IMG/VR virus record: IMGVR_UViG_3300003886_000264
Location: 1-51,902 of that record
Direction: 5' to 3' (one strand)
DNA length: 51,902 nucleotides
Source of the DNA: a virus
Below are positions 26,367 through 34,637 of this stretch, one piece after another (the stretch's first letter is position 1; the number at the start of each line of letters is the position of its first letter). The position numbers were made by a program, and so were the translations under genes. The notes below the pieces were generated by a model that searched no databases, was not told the origin of the DNA, and was given only the letters and a program-made list of their open reading frames with translations.

Positions 26367-26648
26367 ATGAACGACTTAATAAACTTTACTAAGAATATGG
26401 AGAGAGAGCTTGCTAAAAAGCGAAAGCTAAGGAAGCTCTACCAACAGCATCTTGCTACTATAAAGTTAGAGCCAGAAGCTGAAGAGCTCCAACGTATCTT
26501 TCTTGAAATCCACAAGTTATATTCAAAAGTTTTTGCATATTCTTTTGAAGATAAACAAGAGGTTAAAGAAACTGTTAAATACCTTAATGATTTAGTTAAG
26601 GTTGCTAACAAAATTGCAAAGGAGGTAAATTTTGAAACTTCAATCTAA
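26367..26648 (+). CDS. Small helical early protein, 93 aa, unknown
   Basis: ATG at 26367, preceded by the leader TAAATGAAAGGG. All-helical and Lys/Glu/Leu-rich (MERELAKKRKLRKLYQQHLA), with coiled-coil character over most of its length and a short hydrophobic segment near the middle (KLYSKVFAYSF). Its end overlaps the next gene by 17 nt and contains that gene's ribosome site. No recognised family. Confidence 0.55.
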   Translation: MNDLINFTKNMERELAKKRKLRKLYQQHLATIKLEPEAEELQRIFLEIHKLYSKVFAYSFEDKQEVKETVKYLNDLVKVANKIAKEVNFETSI

Positions 26649-26943
26649 GTTCTTTGCAATGCTTGATGAGACAACAACCATTACTTCAGACGTTCCACTC
26701 TTCCAATATCATAATTGCTTATATGCTCACGTAAGAAAAGGACAAGAGCATCAGATTCGTGAATATAGCAGTAATGGACTATTCTTAAGAGAATCAAATT
26801 TAAAGCCTTTTAATAAACTTACCACATTAACTCGTGAAGACAAGTATATTATGGCTGCAACAGAGTATTTTAAAGATAATAATTTTCCAGTTAATACTCC
26901 CTTTGTTACAGAACGCTTTCAAAATTGGGAAGGGAATTTATAA
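26632..26943 (+). CDS. Small early protein, 103 aa, unknown
   Basis: Starts at TTG 26632, supported by a strong AAAGGAGG about 5 nt upstream; no ATG is available near it. Mixed alpha/beta with His and Tyr residues (FQYHNCLYAHVRKGQEHQIR). The stop overlaps the next ATG (TAATG), so translation is coupled. No family recognised. Confidence 0.55.
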   Translation: MKLQSKFFAMLDETTTITSDVPLFQYHNCLYAHVRKGQEHQIREYSSNGLFLRESNLKPFNKLTTLTREDKYIMAATEYFKDNNFPVNTPFVTERFQNWEGNL

Positions 26944-27434
26944 TGGAAGATGAAATCAAAAAACTAAAGAGTGAAATCAAAGTTCTCTCTGAAGACCTAA
27001 CTATCGCATTAAATTGTTTACGCTTTTATGGTAATCATAAGAATTGGGTAGTTACTCAAAGGAGAGATGAAATAGATAGAACTACTTCTTACTCATCTGA
27101 TATAGCAGAGGATGATGGACAGAAAGCCAGGATTACTATTGACGCTATTCTCAAAGTTCGTAAACATAAGAAGTTTTTAGAACAATCTAAATATACTTAC
27201 ACTGATGAACAGTTGATGCTTATGGGATATAGAATAGTAATGCTTTTTGATGAGAGCTTTGTTATTGCCTTATCTCCAAAACGAAAAGGTGAATTGTTTA
27301 CCTTTGCTGGAGATTCCTTTAATTTTGGTACAGACTTATCAGTAATCATTCCCTTTGAAACTCAACAATTAGCTCGTGTCGCTGTAAGTAATTACATCAA
27401 CCGAAGAGCTTTAATTATTAAAAACAAGAAATGA
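26943..27434 (+). CDS. Early protein, 163 aa, unknown
   Basis: ATG at 26943 (MEDEIKKLKSEIKVLSEDL), with GAAGGGAA about 5 nt upstream; the frame extends 6 codons earlier into the preceding gene. The first ~45 residues form a coiled coil. The rest is mixed alpha/beta with a basic end (ISNYINRRALIIKNKK-like composition). One of a run of coupled small genes. Function unknown. Confidence 0.6.
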   Translation: MEDEIKKLKSEIKVLSEDLTIALNCLRFYGNHKNWVVTQRRDEIDRTTSYSSDIAEDDGQKARITIDAILKVRKHKKFLEQSKYTYTDEQLMLMGYRIVMLFDESFVIALSPKRKGELFTFAGDSFNFGTDLSVIIPFETQQLARVAVSNYINRRALIIKNKK

Positions 27435-27446
27435 AAGGATAATAAA

Positions 27447-27854
27447 ATGAAAATTATCAATAATGAAGCTGTATTCCCATTGCAACTTGAAGCAAATGAA
27501 TATGTAGCTTCCAGATCTTTTGATGAGAATTGGGAAGAATATATAGTCTTCCGAATTAGTGGCATAATCTCTCGAGACAACGATAATTTAACTTGTGAAA
27601 TATTAGCAAGAGATAAATTACATAAGGTTGACCATAAAAAAGAAATTAAAGAAATGGTACTTAATTATGAAATTACAGGCATCTGGACTACTTATACAAT
27701 GGATAATCTTTTGAATAGGAAAGTTGTCTTTCAATTAGATATAAAAGATCTTTTTTCAGGGGAACTATCACAACTTACTGTTCTAAATCAACTGCCAATG
27801 AGTTCATATAAGTGTTTTAATAGAGCAGTTCTCTATTGTAAGGATAGGAGATAG
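27447..27854 (+). CDS. Early protein, 135 aa, unknown
   Basis: ATG at 27447 with GAAAGGAT upstream, again in an ATGAAAGG leader context. A beta-rich protein (VFPLQLEANEYVASRSFDEN; EEYIVFRISGIISRDNDNLT) with no signal peptide, ending in CKDRR. It is 4 nt from the next gene. Function unknown. Confidence 0.6.
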   Translation: MKIINNEAVFPLQLEANEYVASRSFDENWEEYIVFRISGIISRDNDNLTCEILARDKLHKVDHKKEIKEMVLNYEITGIWTTYTMDNLLNRKVVFQLDIKDLFSGELSQLTVLNQLPMSSYKCFNRAVLYCKDRR

Positions 27855-27858
27855 TATT

Positions 27859-28302
27859 ATGAAAGAACAAGTTAATGACCTTTTTGTATTTGAAGGCGAA
27901 GATAGTATGCTTGTAATCCCTGTCGTTATTGCCTTTAAACATAACGGTAATTTAATGATGAGTAAAGGGTATTCAAAGAAAGCTTCTCAGTGGTATCCGG
28001 CACTGCCGAAAGAATTAGGTTGGTGGCACAGAAAATACTCATCAGAACCACTAATCTCTTATAAACATAATGTTATTAGTTTCCCTATTAAGCTAACTAA
28101 TAAAGAGATGGTAACTGAGAAGTTCTTGGAAAGCTCTTTTATGAAGCTTAGAAGTGTTATACAAGCTGTCTTGTATGGATTCCCTAATATTTATGTACCT
28201 CTTCACGACCCTTTATATGAGTCTGTAGATGCGTTAAAGATAGGGAGGGAAATACTTCACGATTTAACTAACGTTATAATAGTAAGGGAGATACAATTAT
28301 GA
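27859..28302 (+). CDS. Early protein, 147 aa, unknown
   Basis: ATG at 27859, with AGGAG about 9 nt upstream. Mixed alpha/beta; the first third is acidic (FVFEGEDSML) and the middle carries WYPALPKELGWWHRKY, an aromatic-rich stretch. The stop overlaps the start of the 28-aa membrane peptide (ATGA). Function unknown. Confidence 0.6.
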   Translation: MKEQVNDLFVFEGEDSMLVIPVVIAFKHNGNLMMSKGYSKKASQWYPALPKELGWWHRKYSSEPLISYKHNVISFPIKLTNKEMVTEKFLESSFMKLRSVIQAVLYGFPNIYVPLHDPLYESVDALKIGREILHDLTNVIIVREIQL

Positions 28303-28385
28303 AACGTATAGTTGGCTTAATAGTAATAGTAGTTTATGTCCTTGCTTGGATTATATTCTTACTTATACAAAAAATAAATACATAG
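28299..28385 (+). CDS. Single-pass membrane microprotein, 28 aa
   Basis: ATG at 28299 overlaps the previous stop (ATGA) and has AGGGAG 8 nt upstream. The peptide is almost one transmembrane helix: MKRIVGLI, a hydrophobic run through VVYVLAWIIFLL, then IQKINT. The positive N-terminus suggests Lys/Arg on the cytoplasmic side. Coupled start, ribosome site and clean TM pattern argue that it is real. Possible roles are superinfection exclusion or modulation of a membrane protein of the host; not testable from sequence. Confidence 0.6.
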   Translation: MKRIVGLIVIVVYVLAWIIFLLIQKINT

Positions 28386-28398
28386 AAAAGGAAAAATT

Positions 28399-28716
28399 AT
28401 GCCTGAGATAGATAACAGCAGAAACGGCAAAGTTTATCTTGTTAAGTTAGTAATGACAACTAAAAATGGCAGGATAAATGATTACACTTTTATGAAGGTT
28501 GAAAGTTTCGTAAATTTTGAACCAGATGAATATGAAAGTGCACAACAATTAAAGAGACAAGTACAACGCAAGATACATTTTTATGAAGAGTTATATCATA
28601 TAAGAGTAGAATCTTATAGATATAATATTCTTCATTCACAGCGAGTACAGTTTCTGCGTAAACCATATTTTAAAAGTTATACACCTGGAAGGAGAAGAGA
28701 TGAACAAGAAATGTAA
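28399..28716 (+). CDS. Early protein, 105 aa, unknown
   Basis: ATG at 28399 after GAAAAGGAAAA. A polar, mixed alpha/beta protein with many Tyr and Arg residues and a basic C-terminus (SYTPGRRRDEQEM). Its end overlaps the zinc-ribbon gene by 17 nt and supplies that gene's ribosome site (GGAAGGAG). Function unknown. Confidence 0.55.
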   Translation: MPEIDNSRNGKVYLVKLVMTTKNGRINDYTFMKVESFVNFEPDEYESAQQLKRQVQRKIHFYEELYHIRVESYRYNILHSQRVQFLRKPYFKSYTPGRRRDEQEM

Positions 28717-29023
28717 GTGCGGAGGAACACTGCAAAAAGATAAAGCGAGTGAAGATTCTTTCTGTTGGATATGTCCAGACTGTGGACATTCAGTACATCA
28801 GCGCAGACGCAGACCATATAAGCTTAATGCTGAAAGAGATATAATCAAGGTAAAGGAATATCTTTTACTATTATTAAAGCGTAATCCTATTTCTTCTGAT
28901 AATCAAGAAGAATGGAGAAAATTTACAAGTTTATTACTTCAAGAAGGTCTTATAATAGACAAAATGGCAAACAAGGTAATAATAGAAGTAGTAAAAACTA
29001 AACGTAAAAAGAAAGGAGAATAA
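28700..29023 (+). CDS. Zinc-ribbon protein, 107 aa
   Basis: ATG at 28700 behind GGAAGGAGAAG. The N-terminus has CKCGG at ~5-9 and CWICPDCGHSVHQRRRR at ~22-38, a four-Cys zinc ribbon followed by an Arg-rich patch, so DNA or RNA binding is likely. The rest is helical and ends in a Lys-rich tail (VVKTKRKKKGE). The stop overlaps the next start (TAATG). A small transcription or DNA-binding factor is inferred; no specific family. Confidence 0.65.
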   Translation: MNKKCKCGGTLQKDKASEDSFCWICPDCGHSVHQRRRRPYKLNAERDIIKVKEYLLLLLKRNPISSDNQEEWRKFTSLLLQEGLIIDKMANKVIIEVVKTKRKKKGE

Positions 29024-29949
29024 TGATAATCTTAGTGACTAATAGAAGAGGTCACAAATTTAAGTCTCTTGAATTTACCTCAAGAGACTTAGCTATCTCT
29101 TCTATTTGCTTAAATGAAACAGTGGTAACATTAAAAGCATTTATTAAAAAATGCTTAATAATAAATCAAGCTGAATTGAATAGACTTTTAATTAAACCTA
29201 CAGCAAAAATTGAACGAGAGTATATAGTTTGGGAAGATGACAATATTGTATTCTTTGCTAAATATACTAATTGGGAGATACTTAATATATTATATACCTT
29301 TTATTCAGTTCCTAAAGTTTCAAGGGAAACTCTTCAAGGTGTAATTTCTTTTAATGAGTCTCGGAGTATGGAGATTGCTCTTTATTCCACTACATTAAGA
29401 AACTTTAAGCATAAACTTGTTGAACACGTTCTTAATTTCTATTCAGAACAGCATCATTACTTTAATGCTAATAAACTTATCCGGTTAGCGAAAGCAATGG
29501 GTATAGATGCTTCCCTTGTAGATGATAAGGTTTTACTTAAATATAAGAATATAGAATATACATCTGCAATTGGGAGTATCTTTTATAATGAAATCTTTAT
29601 ATTTATTAAGAACTTCCAGATAAATGGATTTATGCTTCGCTTTAAAGACTTTGACTTTTCAAGTTACTGGAACATACCAGTAGTATTACATCCATATCTC
29701 TTAGTTCCTTATGGCTTTAATAATCACCTAAGTTTTTTGCCACCTCAAGATTATAAAGCATTTATCTATGGAGTTAATGATATGATAAAAGGCGGTTCAG
29801 AAGCTGGACTTACAACTTTACAGTTGATTATACAGGATTTTCAAGACCTTCGTCGTATTTGGGGAAGTAATAAAATGCGAGCAAAGGAGCGTGTCGAGTT
29901 ATCTAAGCTTATTTTGGAGAAAAAGGTAAAATATGATAAGAACGGCTAA
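29023..29949 (+). CDS. Early protein, 308 aa, unknown
   Basis: ATG at 29023 with AAAGGAG upstream, coupled to the zinc-ribbon gene. The largest gene of the first early block. Rich in Phe, Tyr, Ile and Lys, with mixed secondary structure and a basic C-terminus (KERVELSKLILEKKVKYDKN). Segments such as HPYLLVPYGFNNHLSFLPPQ look like a folded globular domain. No catalytic motif recognised. It is followed by the promoter of the 155-aa gene. Confidence 0.6.
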   Translation: MIILVTNRRGHKFKSLEFTSRDLAISSICLNETVVTLKAFIKKCLIINQAELNRLLIKPTAKIEREYIVWEDDNIVFFAKYTNWEILNILYTFYSVPKVSRETLQGVISFNESRSMEIALYSTTLRNFKHKLVEHVLNFYSEQHHYFNANKLIRLAKAMGIDASLVDDKVLLKYKNIEYTSAIGSIFYNEIFIFIKNFQINGFMLRFKDFDFSSYWNIPVVLHPYLLVPYGFNNHLSFLPPQDYKAFIYGVNDMIKGGSEAGLTTLQLIIQDFQDLRRIWGSNKMRAKERVELSKLILEKKVKYDKNG

Positions 29950-29982
29950 AAAAAATATTTTTGAAGTTCCTCTGGAAAGGAC

Positions 29983-30011
29983 TTGACAAACAATATTTTT
30001 TTGTTTATATT
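29983..30011 (+). promoter_or_regulatory. Strong promoter for the 155-aa gene
   Basis: TTGACA (29983-29988), a 17-nt T-rich spacer, then TATATT (30006-30011), ~80 nt before ATG 30092. The downstream bases make the box TATATTTG, so it also fits the FCB-type TAnnTTTG element. Same core as the two minus-strand promoters, which points to one host sigma factor for all three. Confidence 0.82.
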
Positions 30012-30091
30012 TGCACCTATCTTTTTTGTGTGTATTGCACAATCAACTTAAATAATTTCACTTATCAATCAATCCTAAAAGGAGACTGATT

Positions 30092-30559
30092 ATGGCAGAT
30101 GTAGTAAACCTCTCTGTTGACCTTAATAAGAAACGTCCACCAAAAGCACAGGCGCTTTCTTTCATTACCAACCAATTTGCAGCCCTACAAGCCCAGATTC
30201 CAGGCAGTACAAAAGAAAATATCAAGGCACAGTTTGCACTTGGTAACCATTATCTGTACGAATCGGAAGTTAAAGATGTTGTTAATGAAAATAAAGACAA
30301 AGCCGGTTTTGATGCCAAAGCATTCGTTGAACTGTTAAGGTTTACTGGTGCTATAAAGGCGGGTTCAACACCAAGAATTGGTGAAGGAATGACTCTTGTT
30401 GACTCTATCGAAAGAGCCACTGAAGTTGCTAAAAACCCTGAAGATGCAGTTAAAATTCAGGCAATAATGTCTAAGATGACTGCATTGAGAGATGAGATTA
30501 AACCTCTTATCGTTGGAACGTGTTCTATTGCTCTTAAAAATCCAAAAGCTAAGAGCTAA
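30092..30559 (+). CDS. Singly transcribed, likely abundant protein, 155 aa
   Basis: Has its own consensus promoter, a strong ribosome site (AAAGGAG) and its own terminator, so it is probably highly expressed. Soluble, helical and Ala/Lys-rich (PPKAQALSFITNQFAALQAQ; DAVKIQAIMSKMTALRDEIK), with a short basic C-terminus (LKNPKAKS). Codon use looks less AT-extreme than its neighbours. It directly precedes the recombination and replication block. A single-stranded or double-stranded DNA-binding protein needed in quantity is one possibility. No family recognised. Confidence 0.75.
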   Translation: MADVVNLSVDLNKKRPPKAQALSFITNQFAALQAQIPGSTKENIKAQFALGNHYLYESEVKDVVNENKDKAGFDAKAFVELLRFTGAIKAGSTPRIGEGMTLVDSIERATEVAKNPEDAVKIQAIMSKMTALRDEIKPLIVGTCSIALKNPKAKS

Positions 30560-30563
30560 ATTT

Positions 30564-30581
30564 ATCAAGCAATAGCTTGAT
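30564..30581 (+). other. Hairpin after the 155-aa gene
   Basis: Perfect 7-bp inverted repeat ATCAAGC / GCTTGAT around AATA, 5 nt after the stop codon. It has only two T after it, so it is more likely an mRNA 3'-end protecting or processing hairpin than a terminator. A true terminator follows 18 nt later. Confidence 0.6.
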
Positions 30582-30598
30582 TTCTCCCACAGAAGGAT

Positions 30599-30629
30599 AA
30601 GGGCGGTCTTGAAAAATACTGCCCTTTTT
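30599..30629 (+). terminator. Rho-independent terminator after the 155-aa gene
   Basis: Stem AAGGGCGGT / ACTGCCCTT (9 bp with one G-T pair), a ten-base loop, followed by five T (30625-30629). Ends the short single-gene transcript. The replication genes start 36 nt later with no clear promoter between, so they may depend on read-through. Confidence 0.85.
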
Positions 30630-30664
30630 CTATCTTCCATTGCATTATTTTGGAGCAAAAAAAT

Positions 30665-31426
30665 ATGAAGCACGTTACACTTAAAGAGCTTAAAGCTGAA
30701 GTCTTTAATAAACATCTTATTAAAGACACTTATATTAGGCATAATAACTCTGAATTCGGAGCAGGAAAAGCTGTCTTTGATGTAAACAGAGGTTTTGTTA
30801 TTAGGCAAGTATCAGATGATTATAAACTTATTACTAATGAAGACTTAGTGAAATGGATTAAATCAGATTACTCTGTTAAGTTTTTAAGTATCTACAAAAC
30901 TAAATCACAAGATACAGTTTATATAAAGGGGTATATCCCTGAGTTTTCTTTTGAGGACTCTAAACGCAGACAATTTTATATTTCTTTTGAAATAGTTAAC
31001 AGTTATTCATCTCGTTTTTTGCCTGCTGTATATCTTGGAGTATTCTACCCTAACTTTCCCTCACTTAATATTAGAACAGACGTAAGGGTAACGCCTCATT
31101 CAAGAGATGGATTACTGGCAGAACCATTTAATCCTGACCTTATAAATAGCGTTCTTGATTTTATTCAAAGTAGTAAAAGCTATGACATAATCCATATTCT
31201 TATAGAAGAGCTGCCTTCCTATTTACCAAAAAAGTTACGTATGCCTGCTATTGTATTCCAAATTACTCAAAATTATAAAACTTCACCAATTGGATTTCTT
31301 GAGCTTTGCGCAAAGATAACTAATATTTGGGAAGAGACTGCTTACGAATCATCAAGAGCTTTCCAAATGCAAGAATATTCATATTTAATTGAAAGGATTT
31401 CAGATGATAATAACAAACAAGAATGA
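30665..31426 (+). CDS. DUF932-like protein, 253 aa (tentative)
   Basis: ATG at 30665 (MKHVTLKELKAEVFNKHLIK), with GGAG 9 nt upstream; the frame opens 5 codons earlier at a TTG that is less suitable. The segment GKAVFDVNRGFVIRQVSDDY followed by KLITNEDLVKWI recalls the DUF932 (phage/plasmid-like) pattern in which a strand leads to a YK(L/V)(I/V)xN motif. The match is weak. DUF932 proteins often sit beside phage recombination genes, as here. Its end overlaps the nuclease gene by 23 nt. Confidence 0.45.
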   Translation: MKHVTLKELKAEVFNKHLIKDTYIRHNNSEFGAGKAVFDVNRGFVIRQVSDDYKLITNEDLVKWIKSDYSVKFLSIYKTKSQDTVYIKGYIPEFSFEDSKRRQFYISFEIVNSYSSRFLPAVYLGVFYPNFPSLNIRTDVRVTPHSRDGLLAEPFNPDLINSVLDFIQSSKSYDIIHILIEELPSYLPKKLRMPAIVFQITQNYKTSPIGFLELCAKITNIWEETAYESSRAFQMQEYSYLIERISDDNNKQE

Positions 31427-32765
31427 CCTCCCCGAAGGTATCGTTGAAGCTGTTAAAAAAGACTATTATACAAAAGGCGATGCTAAGTTTAGTGCCACAG
31501 GTCTTTTACAGCCCCCGCAGATAAGGAGACTAACATCTCTTTACTTTGATAAGATAACAATAGATGTCTCTAATGAAATATTTAAGCTTTTTGGTAGTGC
31601 TGTACATCATATAATAGAGCGAGCACAGGGACAAGTGGCAACCTCAGGCGCCGAAGTAAAGTTAGCAAATATTGCTGCTCTTGTATATGAAATGGAGCAA
31701 GCACCAACTACTTACCAATTTCCCTTAGCGCATATCCACGATGCTCTTAATGAGAAAGAGGTTGACCCCGCAAATCATATCATAACTGAGAAACGTTTAT
31801 ACCTTACTGTCGGAGATATAAAGATTTCAGGAGCTCCAGATTGGTATAACAAGATAAAGAAAAAGGTTGAAGATTATAAAGTAACTACGGTTTATAAGGT
31901 AACAAAAGGTAATTACGATGATTGGGAAGCACAATTAAATATCTATGCTTTATTGCTTATCAATGCTGGCTTTCCCGTAGATGAACTTCAAATCAATGCT
32001 ATTCTTAAGGATTTTAGCAGAAAAGATATGATACAGTGGCGTAAAAATGCTTCGAATGACTCTTATTATCCTGATTGTCCAGTCGCAAGGGTTAATATAC
32101 CCTTGTGGAAACCGCTTGATACTTTAAAGTTTCTTATTACTAAAATAGAAGACCAGATGCAAGTTGAGGAATTGCAAGACGCTGAGGAAATTTTTGCTAT
32201 TCGCCCTTGTACATTAGAAGAAAAATGGCAGAAGCCAACAAGATATGCTTTAATGAAAAAAGGTGGGAAAAGAGCATCATCTGTATTTGACACAGAGGCA
32301 GAAGCAGAAGGGGCTTCAATAGCTAAGGGTAGAGAGTATTTTGTTGAGATAAGACCTGGATATGCTATAAGGTGTGAGGAGTACTGTTCCGTTAGAGACT
32401 TCTGTGCACAATATAAAGCAGAGAATGAAAATGAAGTTTCTTATGAAGAGATGAAAACTAATGCTTTAAAACAATTAGAAGAGATAGTACCAAACGAAAA
32501 GATTGATGTTGCTGATAATACATTATCAGATATAACTGGTGGCATAGCAAAAGATATTCCTTCTGTAAAAGAAATAGTTATCGAAAGAACAGATGATAAA
32601 CCGCTTGATATAGCCAAGATTTCTACTGATATAATAACAGATGCGCTTAATAAAGAAACTGAAGTTGAGCCGGATATTCCCTCTGTACCAGAGATAATCA
32701 AGCCAAAAGAACAAGACAAAAATGTTGACTTTGATAGTTTAACAGATTTGATGAATGACTTATGA
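31404..32765 (+). CDS. RecB/Cas4-type PD-(D/E)XK exonuclease, 453 aa
   Basis: ATG at 31404 with AAAGGA upstream. Nuclease core: GSAVHHIIERA (~64-74), then SGAPDWYN with Asp ~146, then EDYK with Asp ~157 and Lys ~159, then the QLNIYALLL helix with Gln ~177. A Cys cluster, RCEEYCSVRDFC (C-x3-C-x5-C), with another Cys upstream, resembles the Fe-S cluster of Cas4/AddB-type nucleases. The C-terminal ~100 residues are acidic and linker-like, ending in DFDSLTDLMNDL. Paired with the Rad52-like gene immediately after (4-nt overlap), it most likely makes the single strand for annealing recombination. Confidence 0.8.
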   Translation: MIITNKNDLPEGIVEAVKKDYYTKGDAKFSATGLLQPPQIRRLTSLYFDKITIDVSNEIFKLFGSAVHHIIERAQGQVATSGAEVKLANIAALVYEMEQAPTTYQFPLAHIHDALNEKEVDPANHIITEKRLYLTVGDIKISGAPDWYNKIKKKVEDYKVTTVYKVTKGNYDDWEAQLNIYALLLINAGFPVDELQINAILKDFSRKDMIQWRKNASNDSYYPDCPVARVNIPLWKPLDTLKFLITKIEDQMQVEELQDAEEIFAIRPCTLEEKWQKPTRYALMKKGGKRASSVFDTEAEAEGASIAKGREYFVEIRPGYAIRCEEYCSVRDFCAQYKAENENEVSYEEMKTNALKQLEEIVPNEKIDVADNTLSDITGGIAKDIPSVKEIVIERTDDKPLDIAKISTDIITDALNKETEVEPDIPSVPEIIKPKEQDKNVDFDSLTDLMNDL

Positions 32766-33661
32766 GTGAACCATTTAACTTAGTACCATTTAACTTATCT
32801 GTTCCAAAAGAGATTTCTAAGATAGATGATGAGGAACTTGGGAAACTTGGTTTTACTGATAAAGCAAAGCAGGAGTTTAAGAATTTTGCTTATGAATCTA
32901 ACTTTTGGACTGGCATAGCTAACGGCATTACACCACCAGAAATAGTAGAAGTAAGAGATGGGGCTTATGATAGAGATACTGATAGTTTTATTCAACTTGA
33001 ATATTTCCCCGAAGAATATACACTTTCAGAGCTAAATAGACTCTTCCCAGGATGGTGGACTGAGAATATGTTAAGAAGTTCTGCAGATGAAGTCGTAAAA
33101 CTTGAGACTATATTAGTTGAAGGTAATCTAATGATTCCTTATATTACTCCACAAGGGATAAAGGTCAGAAGACTATGGGCAATTGCTGGCAGTGCTGTAA
33201 TATTTAAGAAGGGAACTAAAACTCCAGTAGATATAGCTAATGGTTTTAAGGGGGCAAGAACTGAATGGATAAGGATACAGGGGAAATGGTTAGGGATTGG
33301 CTTGGATATTTACCATCAGCATATTTTACCTGGCTTACGTAGTTTATTTGAAGATAGAATACGAGCTTGGTCTCCTTATGCTGGACATTGGAAAAATGTT
33401 GCCTCTAAGTGTAAAGCTGGTAAAGAGTTTAGGGTTATGCTTAAAACTATGCCTTCAACGATACAGGTCAAAAGAGTGCTTGATACCATCCCATATATTC
33501 CTGAGACAAAGCATACGGAAGTTTTTACTTCACTTGGGAAATTAAGTAATGCCACTGAGGAAAGTAAAAATCAATTTGAAAAATGGCTTGTAACATTAGA
33601 GCAAATAGCAGAAAAGAACAAAGCTAAGAAAGAAGGTAATAATGGAAACAGCGAAATATAA
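32762..33661 (+). CDS. Rad52-like single-strand annealing protein, 299 aa
   Basis: ATG overlaps the nuclease stop (ATGA). A beta-rich N-terminal half (EVVKLETILVEGNLMIPYIT; KVRRLWAIAGSAVIFKKGTK) leads to GFKGARTEWIRIQGKWLGIG LDIY at ~162-185. There Rad52-superfamily proteins have a K(G/S)AxTDxxKRxxxxLGIGxxLY helix. The C-terminus is Lys-rich. Rad52/Sak-type recombinases form rings on ssDNA and anneal complementary strands; phages pair them with an exonuclease, as here. The typical TD is replaced by TE. Family assignment is from this one motif plus context. Confidence 0.6.
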   Translation: MSEPFNLVPFNLSVPKEISKIDDEELGKLGFTDKAKQEFKNFAYESNFWTGIANGITPPEIVEVRDGAYDRDTDSFIQLEYFPEEYTLSELNRLFPGWWTENMLRSSADEVVKLETILVEGNLMIPYITPQGIKVRRLWAIAGSAVIFKKGTKTPVDIANGFKGARTEWIRIQGKWLGIGLDIYHQHILPGLRSLFEDRIRAWSPYAGHWKNVASKCKAGKEFRVMLKTMPSTIQVKRVLDTIPYIPETKHTEVFTSLGKLSNATEESKNQFEKWLVTLEQIAEKNKAKKEGNNGNSEI

Positions 33662-33803
33662 AATACTTCCTCCAGCATTCAGCAAGAGGATGATAAGAGA
33701 ACAACTTAAAAAGGCAGGTTTTACTAATATACGGTATTCAGGGAAGACAAAAACATTTTATTTTCTTGATGAGAAAGGAGAAGAATGCAAACGAAAGCTC
33801 TAA
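33642..33803 (+). CDS. Small basic protein, 53 aa
   Basis: Reads METAKYKILPPAFSKRMIRE and ends CKRKL. ATG at 33642 has AGAAGG upstream and overlaps the end of the annealing-protein gene by 20 nt. Very basic (11 Lys, 5 Arg) with an LKKAGFTNIRYSGKTKTFYF stretch that looks like a helix then strands, suggesting nucleic-acid binding. No family recognised; below the usual length cut-off but well placed. Confidence 0.55.
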   Translation: METAKYKILPPAFSKRMIREQLKKAGFTNIRYSGKTKTFYFLDEKGEECKRKL

Positions 33804-33839
33804 TTAACCTATTATCAACTAACTATAAAGGAACAGACA

Positions 33840-34637
33840 ATGCAAGACGGAACTAATCCAAACTTAGAAATCATTGACCCAAATGCAAATCTTGATGATG
33901 TTGCCAAGTCTATGGGTATTGACTTGCCAGCAGATATATTACAAGACGAAGGAATAGTAAACACTGGATTTACTTTCTTTCAGCATAAGCCAGGTAATTA
34001 TGTTGGCTTAATTGGTATGCTTGGAGACCCTATATGGGTTAAAGAAGTAGAAGGTAAAAAGAAAAAATTTACTGAGCCGGAAGCAGGAGCTATTAAAAGT
34101 TACTGTATGCTTCCAATAATGTTGATTGAAGACCCAGAGGGTAAACTTGTAGATGATACCTTTACTCCTTTGCCTGATATACCCTATGGAAGAATTGTAT
34201 GGCAGCAATATATTAGTCTCTTGGGTGAAAAACAGTTTGGCAATAAAAGACTGTTTAGTCAATTGAGGTATCAGAATCTTCCACAGTTAGATATTGTACA
34301 AGGTAATGACTCGGATTACAGTATCAAATTAGAATTACTTAAACATTTTTACTTTGGTGCACCAGTAACATTCACTCTTGACAAAGCTGCTGCCTCTAAA
34401 GGTGTCTGGATAGTAGAGGATACACTACAACTTCGTAAACCAGAACTAACTAAAGAAGCCATAGAAAAACGTAAAGTTGTTGGTAGTAGTCTCTGGACAA
34501 AAATTCAAGGACTTAAAGAAGCTGAGGATGCAGAACGTAAGGCAAAGAAAGCTGAATCTTCTGCAGAAGGTATGGCTCCTGTGGCAGATACAACCTCCGC
34601 AGATTCTTTATTAAATGATAGTGGCTTTGAGATTTAG
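33840..34637 (+). CDS. ssDNA-binding protein candidate, 265 aa
   Basis: ATG at 33840, with AAAGGAACAG upstream. A beta-rich middle (GFTFFQHKPGNYVGLIGMLG; KSYCMLPIMLIEDPEGKLVD) is followed by a Lys/Glu/Ala-rich linker (~215-250) and a short acidic-hydrophobic end (SADSLLNDSGFEI). That layout, a core then flexible linker and acidic tip, is typical of phage SSBs. It sits between annealing protein and helicase, where an SSB is expected and otherwise missing. No OB-fold motif can be proved by eye. Confidence 0.4.
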   Translation: MQDGTNPNLEIIDPNANLDDVAKSMGIDLPADILQDEGIVNTGFTFFQHKPGNYVGLIGMLGDPIWVKEVEGKKKKFTEPEAGAIKSYCMLPIMLIEDPEGKLVDDTFTPLPDIPYGRIVWQQYISLLGEKQFGNKRLFSQLRYQNLPQLDIVQGNDSDYSIKLELLKHFYFGAPVTFTLDKAAASKGVWIVEDTLQLRKPELTKEAIEKRKVVGSSLWTKIQGLKEAEDAERKAKKAESSAEGMAPVADTTSADSLLNDSGFEI

